This document shows positions 35,773-43,918 of a stretch of 64,000 bases of DNA, piece by piece. The notes beneath the pieces were generated by a model. The model worked only from the letters and a program-made list of their open reading frames with translations. It was not told the DNA's origin and ran no database searches. A program made the position numbers and the translations under genes. How positions within the stretch are numbered: the first letter of the stretch is position 1; every line of letters begins with the position of its first letter. This DNA comes from Numidum massiliense (GTDB lineage Bacteria; Bacillota; Bacilli; Thermoactinomycetales; Novibacillaceae), in NCBI RefSeq assembly GCF_001375555.1, contig NZ_CTDZ01000009.1, positions 3,341,758-3,405,757 on the forward strand, read 5' to 3'.

Positions 35773-36615
35773 ATGAAGAACGAAACAGTCGTCATTAAGT
35801 TAGGGGGGAGCTTGCTGGGAGAGCTGCCAGACGCTTTTTTTCAGCAGTGTGCAGCATTGAAGCGCGCGGGTGTGCAGCTTGTCGTCGTGCACGGCGGTGG
35901 GCCAAAAATTAATGCGTACATGGAGCGATTGGCGCTCCCGGCGACGTTCTCGGGGGGGCTGCGCGTGACCGACGCGCCGACACTCGAGCTCGTCGAGATG
36001 GTGCTTGCGGGGACGCTGAATAAACAGATCGTCTCCCGGTTGGAAGGAGCTGGGGCGGCGGCGCTTGGCATTTCCGGTGTCGACCGTGGCTTGCTACGCG
36101 TACAGCCTTATGATAAGGCGCTCGGTTACGTCGGACGAGTCGACCGCGTCCGCGTAGACGTGCTCCGCAAACTGTCTTCCAGTGGGTGGATTCCAGTTGT
36201 CGCTTCGCTCGGCGTCGATGCGCAGGGACAGCATTACAATGTGAACGCCGATAGTGCCGCGGGAGCAATCGCGACCGCGCTCGCGGCAAATAAACTCGTC
36301 TTCGCCACCGACGTTCCGGGCATTTTAGCCCGCGATGGGCAGACGCTGAAGCAAGTGACGCCCCAGCAGCTAGAGCAACTGATCGAGGTGGGGACGATTG
36401 CTGACGGGATGATCCCGAAAGCGCAGGCCGTGTTGACGAGTGTCGCCGGCAATGTCGCCGCTGTCTGTATCGGTGACGGCAAGCATCCTGACATGTTACA
36501 GGCGTTGTACACTGGCGGCGGAGAGGCGTTTCCAGGGACGCGTGTCGTAGTGGAAGGAAGTGAGACAAATGGCGTTAATGGCGACGTATACGCGCTGGCC
36601 GATTACACTCGTTAA
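35773..36615 (+). CDS. argB: Acetylglutamate kinase
   Basis: Phosphorylates N-acetylglutamate, usually the controlled step of the pathway. The family motifs are present: VIKLGGSLL at the N-terminus, VVVHGGGPKINAYM near residue 40, and TDVPGILARDGQTLKQVT in the ATP-binding half. I chose the ATG at 35773; a GTG at 35767 is in frame two codons earlier. The product is 280 residues, about 20 longer than usual, because the frame runs on 47 bases into argD, with an atypical tail (EGSETNGVNGDVYALADYTR). The overlap couples translation of argB and argD but is longer than usual for this gene pair. Confidence 0.94.
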   Translation: MKNETVVIKLGGSLLGELPDAFFQQCAALKRAGVQLVVVHGGGPKINAYMERLALPATFSGGLRVTDAPTLELVEMVLAGTLNKQIVSRLEGAGAAALGISGVDRGLLRVQPYDKALGYVGRVDRVRVDVLRKLSSSGWIPVVASLGVDAQGQHYNVNADSAAGAIATALAANKLVFATDVPGILARDGQTLKQVTPQQLEQLIEVGTIADGMIPKAQAVLTSVAGNVAAVCIGDGKHPDMLQALYTGGGEAFPGTRVVVEGSETNGVNGDVYALADYTR

Positions 36616-37867
36616 AGGAGAGGGCGCCTATGTGTGGGATGACGCTGGGAGGCAATATTTAGATTTTACAGCGGGAATCGGGGTCGTAAACGTCGGGCAC
36701 TGCCACCCGCACGTCGTGCAGGCGCTCGAGAAGCAGGCACACCAATTGTGGCATGTGAGCAACTTGTTTACCGTTCCGGCGCAAGAAGAGTTAGCCGCGC
36801 GGCTGACAGCTGATAGTCACTTGGACGCTGCCTTTTTTTGCAACAGTGGTGCCGAGGCTAACGAAGCGGCGATTAAGTTGGCACGCAAAGTGGCCAGTGA
36901 ACGGAAAGGGATCGAGGCGCCGGAAATTGTGACCTTTACGCATTCGTTTCACGGGCGCACGTTGGCGACGTTGACCGCGACAGGTCAAGAAAAGGTGAAA
37001 CAAGGGTTTGCGCCGCTGCCATCCGGGTTTGAGACGGTACTGTGGGGCGATGCGGCGGCGTTGGCCGAGGCGCTTAAGCCGCACACGGCGGCAGTGATGC
37101 TCGAAGTCGTGCAAGGTGAGGGCGGGTTACGTCCGGCGGACTCCGCGTGGTTACACCAGGTTGCCGAGCTCTGCCGCGCCCGCGATGTGTTACTCATCGT
37201 CGACGAAGTCCAAACGGGAATGGGGCGCACGGGGACACTGTTTGCCCACGAGATGTACGACTTCGCGCCCGATATCGTCACGTTGGCCAAAGGGTTAGGG
37301 AATGGTTTTCCGATCGGTTGTACACTGGCGACGAAGGAAGTCGCACAACATTTTGGGCCGGGAAGCCACGGATCGACATTTGGTGGCAACCCGCTGGCGA
37401 TGGCCAGTGCGCACGCCGTACTCGATGTGTTGACGGCGGAAGGCTTTTTGACCGAAGTAAAGCAAAAAGGGGAATGGCTTAAAGCTGCACTTGCGGAACA
37501 GCTGCACAGTCACCCGCTAGTCGCTGATGTGCGCGGGCACGGGCTAATGCTCGGCATTGCCTTGCGTGAACCGCGCGCGGCGGAACTCATTGCGGCATTG
37601 CAGGGACAAGGCATGCTCGTCTTACCGGCAGGTGCAGACGTCGTGCGCTTGTTACCGCCACTCGTTGTAACGGAAGAGCAGTTAAAAGAAGCGGTCGATT
37701 TACTCAAGGCTGCTTTTGCCGACGCAGTAGCTTCCGCGGATCCGACAGCAGCTTCCGATTCCGCTACACTTACGAAACACGAGAGTCCGTCAACCGTTTC
37801 GGTACCTTCTAATTCCGCTACACCTGCGGGATCTGCTGTCTCTCAGTCGGGGGTGCCGTCGCAATGA
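36569..37867 (+). CDS. argD: Acetylornithine aminotransferase with low-complexity C-terminal tail
   Basis: Pyridoxal-phosphate enzyme that converts N-acetylglutamate semialdehyde to N-acetylornithine. The cofactor lysine is K241 in TLAKGLGNGFPIG; FFCNSGAEANEAAIKLAR and IVDEVQTGMGRTG are the classical class III aminotransferase motifs. I chose the ATG at 36569, eight bases after GGAAGGAAG. Homology ends near residue 383 with EEQLKEAVDLLKAAF, the normal terminus, but the frame continues for about 48 residues rich in Ser, Thr, Ala and Pro. In that tail the DNA TCCGCTACAC occurs twice. The stop overlaps the carA start as ATGA. Confidence 0.95.
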   Translation: MALMATYTRWPITLVKGEGAYVWDDAGRQYLDFTAGIGVVNVGHCHPHVVQALEKQAHQLWHVSNLFTVPAQEELAARLTADSHLDAAFFCNSGAEANEAAIKLARKVASERKGIEAPEIVTFTHSFHGRTLATLTATGQEKVKQGFAPLPSGFETVLWGDAAALAEALKPHTAAVMLEVVQGEGGLRPADSAWLHQVAELCRARDVLLIVDEVQTGMGRTGTLFAHEMYDFAPDIVTLAKGLGNGFPIGCTLATKEVAQHFGPGSHGSTFGGNPLAMASAHAVLDVLTAEGFLTEVKQKGEWLKAALAEQLHSHPLVADVRGHGLMLGIALREPRAAELIAALQGQGMLVLPAGADVVRLLPPLVVTEEQLKEAVDLLKAAFADAVASADPTAASDSATLTKHESPSTVSVPSNSATPAGSAVSQSGVPSQ

Positions 37868-39066
37868 AGGCATACTTCACCTTGCAGTCAGGGGAATCGT
37901 TTAGCGGAAAATGGCTCTGCTCTCCCAGCGGGGCTCAAGGGGGTGTGGTACAAGGAGAGGTCGTCTGTTACATCGGTGCGGGCGGCTACGAGCACGTGTT
38001 GACGAACCCTTTGTACCGCGGGCAGATCGTCGTTTTTACGTATCCGTTAGTCGGCAATTACGGCTTTCCGCTTCCCAAAAGGGAACGGGACCGCGTGACT
38101 GTCGCCGGTGTCGTCGTGAGCGACTACTGCACATTTCCGAGCGCGCCTGATGGGACGGCGACGTTAGCCGACGTGTTAGCAGCGGACGGCGTTCCCGCCT
38201 TGTACGGGGTCGACACACGCGCCGTCGCAGCGTCCCTTCGCGGGCAGGCGTCTGTGTACGGTGCGTTCGGCCTTGCGAGTGGTGCGGAGTCGGTCGCGCG
38301 CATGGCGACAGCGGGGTCTGCGCGTACGGATGTGCACGCGCTGCAGCACGCTGACGTAGGAAAGGCAGTAACGTATGCCGGAGCGGCGGACGCCGCCCAC
38401 CTCGTCGTGCTCGACTTCGGTTGTGTGCAACCGCTCGTCACTCGTTTGCGGGCAGCGGGATACCGCCTGACGATCGTGCCGTACCACTGGTCGGCACCGC
38501 GCATTTTAGCAGTGAAAGCAGACGGGATCGTGTTGTCCGACGGACCAGGCGATCCGCGCAATGTGTGGGCGAGGGCTGCGTCGCTGCCATCCCTCGCTAC
38601 CAAGCTGCCGATGTTCGGTTTTGGGCTCGGTTACCACGTCGCCGCCTTGGCGCTCGGCGCTACGACGACACGCTACCCGTCTCCGTTCCGCGGCATGCGC
38701 CAGCCAGTCGTGCACATTGCTAGCGGACGCGTGCACCACGTGGTGCACCATAGTCGTTACATCGTCGCGAAGCAATCGCTCGCCGCGGCACATTGGAAAG
38801 TAACGCAAGTAAGTACAGACGGGCAGATCGTATTTGCGTGCGAGCACCGCGACTACCCGTTGTACGGTGTGCAGTGTCAACCGCACGCCAGCGAACCACA
38901 CGTTCCGTTGTCGCAGCAGTTACAATACGGGAAACTGTCGCCCGAATCGCGTCAAGCTGGCGATGCATGGCACGCGGTCGAACTGTGGCCCCCGTACTGT
39001 GAGCAGATGTGGCACAGCTTTGCCGAGCGAGTCAATGTTGTGCGAAAGGAGAGCGTCTATGCCTAA
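37864..39066 (+). CDS. carA: Carbamoyl-phosphate synthase small subunit, glutaminase triad lost
   Basis: By position and fold this is CarA, the subunit that normally takes ammonia from glutamine for carbamoyl phosphate. The N-terminal domain is well kept (GGYEHVLTNPLYRGQIVVFTY) and the class I amidotransferase domain has VLDFG and LSDGPGDPRNV. However the catalytic motif usually GICLGHQ is GFGLGYH, putting Gly254 where the nucleophilic Cys belongs (E. coli C269), and the usual QGHPEAS-type motif is QCQPHAS, so Gln339 and His341 replace the His and Glu of the triad. The subunit should not hydrolyse glutamine; CarB might use free ammonia or another glutaminase. Length (400 residues) is longer than the usual 350-380. 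ATG overlaps the argD stop and carB starts before this stop, so it is translationally coupled on both sides. Confidence 0.9.
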   Translation: MKAYFTLQSGESFSGKWLCSPSGAQGGVVQGEVVCYIGAGGYEHVLTNPLYRGQIVVFTYPLVGNYGFPLPKRERDRVTVAGVVVSDYCTFPSAPDGTATLADVLAADGVPALYGVDTRAVAASLRGQASVYGAFGLASGAESVARMATAGSARTDVHALQHADVGKAVTYAGAADAAHLVVLDFGCVQPLVTRLRAAGYRLTIVPYHWSAPRILAVKADGIVLSDGPGDPRNVWARAASLPSLATKLPMFGFGLGYHVAALALGATTTRYPSPFRGMRQPVVHIASGRVHHVVHHSRYIVAKQSLAAAHWKVTQVSTDGQIVFACEHRDYPLYGVQCQPHASEPHVPLSQQLQYGKLSPESRQAGDAWHAVELWPPYCEQMWHSFAERVNVVRKESVYA

Positions 39067-42000
39067 GCGAACGATGTTGCAAAAAGTACTCGTCATCGGT
39101 TCCGGCCCGATTACGATCGGGCAGGCGGCTGAATTTGACTACGCCGGGACACAGGCGTGTCTCGCCCTGAAAGAAGAAGGGGTACACGTCGTCCTCGTCA
39201 ACAACAACCCGGCGACGATCATGACCGACGAGGGAGTGGCAGACACGCTGTACTTGGAGCCGCTCACGGTAGAATCCGTCACGGCGATTATCGCGCGGGA
39301 ACGTCCAGACGGCCTAATCGCCTCAACTGGCGGCCAGACCGGATTGAACTTAGCGCTTGGGTTGGCAAAGTCGGGGGTACTCGACCAATACGAGGTAGAA
39401 CTGTTGGGCACGCCGCTCGCCTCGATTGAAAAAAGCGAGAACCGGGAGCAATTCAAACGCGAAATGCTGCGCATTGGGGAACCGGTTCCCGAGAGCACGG
39501 CGGCGCGAAACGTCGGTGACGCAGAGCGTTTTGCTGCAGAAATTGGCTTTCCGCTCATCGTCCGCCCGGCGTTTACACTCGGCGGTGCGGGCGGCGGAAC
39601 AGCGGCAAATCGCGAGGAACTGCAGCAACTCGTGCGGCGCGGTATACAAATGAGTCCGATTCAGCAAGTACTCGTCGAGCAAAGCATCAAAGGTTGGAAA
39701 GAAATCGAGTACGAAGTGATTCGCGACGCAAACGACACGTGTATCGTCGTCTGCACGATGGAAAATGTCGATCCGGTCGGCATTCACACCGGCGACAGTA
39801 TCGTCGTCGCCCCGGTGCAAACTATGTCTTACGCACAAGAACAAATGCTACGTCACGCCGCGGTAAAAGTCATTCGCACACTCGGAGTGGTCGGCGGGTG
39901 CAACATTCAATTCGGGTTTAACCCCGCGACCAGCCAGTACGCGATCATCGAAGTAAATCCGCGCGTGAGTCGTTCCAGTGCGCTTGCCTCCAAGGCGACC
40001 GGTTATCCGATTGCGCGTGTAGCTGCCAAATTGGCACTCGGTTACCGATTAGACGAAGTCGTCAATCCGCTCACAGGTGCGACGGACGGGAGTACAGAAC
40101 CGGTGCTCGACTACGTCGTCGTGAAGTTGCCGCGCTGGCCGTTCGACAAGTTTCCCCAAGGTGACCGCCAGTTAGGGACGCAAATGAAAGCGACGGGAGA
40201 AGTGATGGCGCTCGACCGCAATTTTGAAGGAGCGCTCATGAAGGCGATCCGCTCTCTCGATACGGGACGGTACGGCTTGTTAGAGGCGGGAACGGATTCC
40301 TTGTCTGACGCCGCGTTACGCCGACGGTTGGCGCAAGCGGACGACGAACGGTTGTTTTTACTCGGCGAGGCGTTTGCCCGCGGCTGGTCGCTCGACGATG
40401 TGCACGATCTAACGTTGATCGATCCGTTTTTTTTATTTAAAGTAGAGCGGCTCGTCAGGTTGGAGCGACAACTGGCGGCGACACCTTGGAAAGAATTGCC
40501 GCAAGAGTTGCTCCACGAGGCGAAGCGGTATGCGTTTTGCGACACGCACCTTGCCACACTGTGTGGAGTCCCGGTAGACACTGTCCGTGCCCGTTGGCAA
40601 CAGTGGGGGTGGCAGCCCGCGTTCAAAAGTGTCGACAGCTGTGCTGCCCAGTATGCGGCGCAGTCGCCGTATTTTTATGCGACCTGGGACGGCGTGGACG
40701 AAGTGGTCGTCACAGGTACAACAAAGGCAATAGAGGCTGCTCCTGCAGCAAACGGAGGTGACGCAACAGGCGCTAAAGACGAAGACGCTGCAAACGCAGC
40801 AGACGTGGCGTTTGTGGAAAGTGCAGCAGCAGTAGGCGCGGAATCGAAGCGGCAAAAAAAAGTACTCGTCGTCGGCTCGGGGCCGATTCGCATCGGGCAA
40901 GGGATTGAGTTTGACTACTGCTCCGTGCACGGGGTAAAAGCGCTGCAGCAGCTCGGCGTCAGAGCCGTCGTCGTCAACAACAATCCGGAGACGGTCAGTA
41001 CAGACTATGTAACTGCCGATCGCCTCTATTTTGAACCGCTCACGATTGACGACGTGCTCGCCGTCGCCGAGAAGGAACGCGTCGACAGCGTGATCGTCCA
41101 GTACGGTGGACAGACGGCGATTCAATTGACGACTGCGTTAGAGGCGAACGGGCTGACTGTACTTGGAACGAGTGCGGAGACGATCGCGCGAGTCGAAGAC
41201 CGGGAACAGTTTTACACGATGCTGAGACAGCTGGCGATCCCACACATCGTCGGGGAAACGGCGGCGTGCGCAGCCGACGTCCTGCCGATCGCCGCGGAAC
41301 TCGGCTATCCTTTACTCGTGCGACCGTCGTACGTCATCGGCGGGCAAGGGATGCAAATTGTGCACAGCGAGGGGCAACTGCGCCACTTGTTACAGCGAGA
41401 GTCGTATCAGCCTTCTGCATACCCCCTATTGTGTGACCGCTACGTCGAAGGCGAGGAAATCGAAATCGACGTCGTCACCGACGGGTGTGACGTAGCGATC
41501 CCGCTCTTCATTCGCCAAGTAGAGAAAGCGGGCGTCCACTCCGGCGACAGCATTGCCTTTTTCGGTGCGGAAGGCATCGCGGAAAGCGTCCAGCGCGACA
41601 TCGTCACATACACTGAGAATATCGCCCGGGCGTTACAGCACAAAGGCGTGCTCAACATTCAATTCGTCGTCGACGGGGACACCGTGTACGTGTTAGAAGT
41701 GAACGCGCGGGCGTCGCGCACCGTACCGCTCGTCAGCAAAGTGACAGGGTACCCGATCCTGCTGTGGGCGACGCGCGTGCAGCTGGGCGAGAAACTGGCT
41801 GACTTTGCCCCGTGCGGACTACTTAAGGAACCGCGCGGGTTCGCAGTAAAAGCACCGGTGTTTTCCGCGGAAAAACTGCGCGGAATCGATGCCGCCCCGA
41901 GCCCGAATATGCGCTCGACCGGAGAAGTGATCGGTCTCGGAGCGACTCCAGAAGAAGCGTTTGGCAAGGCCGTGCCAGAAGTACGCGCTCTGTGGGACGG

Positions 42001-42439
42001 CGACGGTGCAACAGGTGTACTGTTCAGCGTGTGCGACAGTAAAAAGGCGGCACTCGTCCCGTTTGCGCAACAATTGCACGATCGCGGAGTCCCGTTGTTT
42101 GCGACGGCGGGTACTGCGACGGCGCTACGGGCGCACGGGCTGAAGGTGACCGCTTGTTCGCTCGAGGAAGCACTCGGGCACATTGCCGCCGCGCGCATCC
42201 GTGCGGTCGTCAACGTGCCGACGCAGGGCGGCGAGGCGGATCGCGCCGGACGCAGGGCGGCGAGGCGGATCGCGCCGGCTTCCGCCTGCGTGAGCAATGC
42301 TTGTTGCACGGGGTGCCACTCTTTTATTCACTTGAAACGCTCGCCTGGTCTCTCCGCGTGCCACAAGAGCAGACGGCGCCTCGCGTTTCTTCGTTGGCAC
42401 AATTTCGCGCCAACGCATGAGTCGTGTGCCAACGCATGA
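39059..42439 (+). CDS. carB: Carbamoyl-phosphate synthase large subunit, C-terminus shifted by 29-bp duplication
   Basis: Makes carbamoyl phosphate from bicarbonate, ammonia and two ATP. Both ATP-grasp halves are present: VLVIGSGPITIGQAAEFDYAG opens the first and VLVVGSGPIRIGQGIEFDYCS the second, with VEVNPRVSRSSALASKATGYPIA and VLEVNARASRTVPLVSK as conserved metal-binding motifs. The linker between halves holds an unusual insert of about 45 residues rich in Ala and Asp (40700-40850). Near the end an exact 29-base tandem duplication (42220-42277) shifts the frame; deleting one copy restores GGEADRAGFRLREQ and a normal end at 42420 (1110 residues). As given, the last roughly 56 residues of the allosteric MGS-like domain are replaced and the frame stops at 42439. 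The ATG overlaps carA by eight bases after GAAAGGAGAG. Confidence 0.92.
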   Translation: MPKRTMLQKVLVIGSGPITIGQAAEFDYAGTQACLALKEEGVHVVLVNNNPATIMTDEGVADTLYLEPLTVESVTAIIARERPDGLIASTGGQTGLNLALGLAKSGVLDQYEVELLGTPLASIEKSENREQFKREMLRIGEPVPESTAARNVGDAERFAAEIGFPLIVRPAFTLGGAGGGTAANREELQQLVRRGIQMSPIQQVLVEQSIKGWKEIEYEVIRDANDTCIVVCTMENVDPVGIHTGDSIVVAPVQTMSYAQEQMLRHAAVKVIRTLGVVGGCNIQFGFNPATSQYAIIEVNPRVSRSSALASKATGYPIARVAAKLALGYRLDEVVNPLTGATDGSTEPVLDYVVVKLPRWPFDKFPQGDRQLGTQMKATGEVMALDRNFEGALMKAIRSLDTGRYGLLEAGTDSLSDAALRRRLAQADDERLFLLGEAFARGWSLDDVHDLTLIDPFFLFKVERLVRLERQLAATPWKELPQELLHEAKRYAFCDTHLATLCGVPVDTVRARWQQWGWQPAFKSVDSCAAQYAAQSPYFYATWDGVDEVVVTGTTKAIEAAPAANGGDATGAKDEDAANAADVAFVESAAAVGAESKRQKKVLVVGSGPIRIGQGIEFDYCSVHGVKALQQLGVRAVVVNNNPETVSTDYVTADRLYFEPLTIDDVLAVAEKERVDSVIVQYGGQTAIQLTTALEANGLTVLGTSAETIARVEDREQFYTMLRQLAIPHIVGETAACAADVLPIAAELGYPLLVRPSYVIGGQGMQIVHSEGQLRHLLQRESYQPSAYPLLCDRYVEGEEIEIDVVTDGCDVAIPLFIRQVEKAGVHSGDSIAFFGAEGIAESVQRDIVTYTENIARALQHKGVLNIQFVVDGDTVYVLEVNARASRTVPLVSKVTGYPILLWATRVQLGEKLADFAPCGLLKEPRGFAVKAPVFSAEKLRGIDAAPSPNMRSTGEVIGLGATPEEAFGKAVPEVRALWDGDGATGVLFSVCDSKKAALVPFAQQLHDRGVPLFATAGTATALRAHGLKVTACSLEEALGHIAAARIRAVVNVPTQGGEADRAGRRAARRIAPASACVSNACCTGCHSFIHLKRSPGLSACHKSRRRLAFLRWHNFAPTHESCANA
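42220..42277 (+). repeat. Exact 29-bp tandem duplication in carB
   Basis: Two adjacent identical 29-base units (42220-42248 and 42249-42277), beginning GACGCAGGGCGGCGAGG. The unit is not a multiple of three, so it shifts the reading frame. Confidence 0.95.
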
Positions 42440-42443
42440 GTCG
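42409..42443 (+). repeat. 16-bp direct repeat at the end of carB
   Basis: GCCAACGCATGAGTCG occurs at 42409-42424 and 42428-42443, a 19-base period. The unshifted carB frame stops at the TGA of the first copy and the shifted frame at the TGA of the second. Confidence 0.9.
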
Positions 42444-42504
42444 GCAGGTTACAACCATTTTCACTAGTAGAACGGTATCTCTCCATTTAGAAAGGAGCGT
42501 TTTT

Positions 42505-43470
42505 ATGTCGGACAGTGAGCAAAGCGTAACTAAAACTACCGCACAGTCGTTAAAGGGTCGTCACTTTTTGACACTGCTAGATTACAGTACCGCACAATTA
42601 CAGGGGCTCGTCTCGTTAGCGGCGCAACTCAAACAGCAGCATAAAGAAGGAGTCCCGTACCGGCCGCTAGCAGGCAAAACGTTGGCGATGATTTTCGCCA
42701 AAGCGTCAACGCGGACGCGGGTCTCGTTTGAGACAGGGATGTATCAACTCGGCGGGCACGCCCTCTTTTTAGGGCAAGACGATATTCAATTAGGGCGGGG
42801 GGAGACCGTTGCCGACACGGCGCGGGTCCTCTCGCGCTACGTCGATGGCATCATGGTTCGCACTTTTTCCCATAGCGACGTCGTCGAACTCGCCCGCTGC
42901 GCCAGCGTGCCGGTCATTAACGCGTTGACGGATCGCTTTCATCCTTGTCAAGCGCTCGCCGATATGATGACCTTAATGGAACAGTTCGGCGACGTTAAAG
43001 GACGAAAACTGGCGTACATCGGCGACGGCAACAACATGGCCCACTCGCTGTTAGCCGGAGCCGTAAAGTTCGGGATGCACGTTGCCGTCGCTGCGCCACC
43101 CGGCTACGAGCCACTCGCTGACATTGTCGCCGAGTGCCGGTCAATAGGAAAAGAGACGGGCGGCACCGTGACGATTACGAACGAACCACAAGTGGCAGTA
43201 GCAGGTGCCGACGCCGTCTATACGGATGTGTGGGCAAGTATGGGGCAAGAAGCGGAGACTGCGGAGCGACTGCAAGCGTTCCAGCAGTTTCAAGTCGGTG
43301 AGTCGCTTTTGGCGCAAGCGACGGAGCATGCCGTCTTTATGCACTGCTTACCGGCTCACCGCGGCGAAGAAGTGACAGCTGGCGTCATCGATGGCGCGCG
43401 TTCGGTCATCTTCGAGCAAGCGGAAAACCGCCTACACGCACAAAAGGCGATTTTAGCGAGTTTATTGTGA
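42505..43470 (+). CDS. argF: Ornithine carbamoyltransferase
   Basis: Joins carbamoyl phosphate to ornithine to give citrulline. The phosphate-binding loop KASTRTRVSFE, the carbamoyl-phosphate site HPCQALADMMT and the ornithine/metal motif FMHCLPAHRGEEV are all present in the expected order. I chose the ATG at 42505, which follows AAAGGAGCG, giving 321 residues; the longer frame from 42424 overlaps the carB repeat region. It is the last gene of the arginine operon. Unlike its neighbours carA and carB, it shows no damage, so the ornithine-to-citrulline step should work if carbamoyl phosphate is available. Confidence 0.96.
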   Translation: MSDSEQSVTKTTAQSLKGRHFLTLLDYSTAQLQGLVSLAAQLKQQHKEGVPYRPLAGKTLAMIFAKASTRTRVSFETGMYQLGGHALFLGQDDIQLGRGETVADTARVLSRYVDGIMVRTFSHSDVVELARCASVPVINALTDRFHPCQALADMMTLMEQFGDVKGRKLAYIGDGNNMAHSLLAGAVKFGMHVAVAAPPGYEPLADIVAECRSIGKETGGTVTITNEPQVAVAGADAVYTDVWASMGQEAETAERLQAFQQFQVGESLLAQATEHAVFMHCLPAHRGEEVTAGVIDGARSVIFEQAENRLHAQKAILASLL

Positions 43471-43535
43471 CCTCTTTTTATCACTTTTTATTATTAGGAA
43501 GGCAGGTTGGGCGTTCACTAGTAAGGAGGCGGTTG

Positions 43536-43718
43536 CTACCCCTTTTTCTCTTCGCGGGCGAGGACGAATACGAGTACGGAGGCGATGAAGGCGATCGCCG
43601 CACTAATCATATACAATAGACGCGACATATAAAACAGTTCGGTCTCTTCGGGAAAGTTTGGTCGAGTTAGTTTTTGCCTCCAGTTTGGCGGGTGTCGCCT
43701 ACGCACAGGTTGTGGCAT
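43536..43718 (-). CDS. Small membrane protein with C-terminal helix, 60 residues
   Basis: I do not recognise a family. The ATG at 43718 follows GAGGGATG; the 60 residues comprise a basic and proline-rich N-terminal half (PQPVRRRHPPNWRQKL) and one long hydrophobic helix (LLYMISAAIAFIASVLVFVLA) ending in REEKKG. This topology, with a positively charged short tail after the helix, suggests a membrane protein with a soluble N-terminus. A longer frame to 43829 exists but lacks a ribosome binding site. It lies antisense in the gap between argF and argG and is unlikely to belong to the arginine pathway. Confidence 0.55.
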   Translation of the reverse strand: MPQPVRRRHPPNWRQKLTRPNFPEETELFYMSRLLYMISAAIAFIASVLVFVLAREEKKG

Positions 43719-43870
43719 CAGATCATCCCTCACTTTCTGTCCTACATGTATATTCAACAATAATAAAAGTTGATAATGCTTAGTGGCGACAGCGCAATCG
43801 GCACTCACTATCTCATGAATAAGCGGCAACCGAAAGTAGAAAAAAAACTAGCTTTTTGCGCGGAACTGTG

Positions 43871-43876
43871 TATAAT
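43871..43876 (+). promoter_or_regulatory. Probable -10 element for argG-argH
   Basis: TATAAT lies 43 bases upstream of the argG ATG in an AT-rich stretch (TGTATAATTATTCTT) that resembles half of the argC operator; the -35 is weak. Arginine repressor control is likely but not shown. Confidence 0.45.
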
Positions 43877-43918
43877 TATTCTTAAGGATGAATGATTATT
43901 TAGGGGGACGATGTTTAC

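Noticed and set aside
40433-41125. Minus-strand frame of about 230 codons opposite carB
   Set aside because: Shadow of carB; no ribosome binding site and no recognisable domain.
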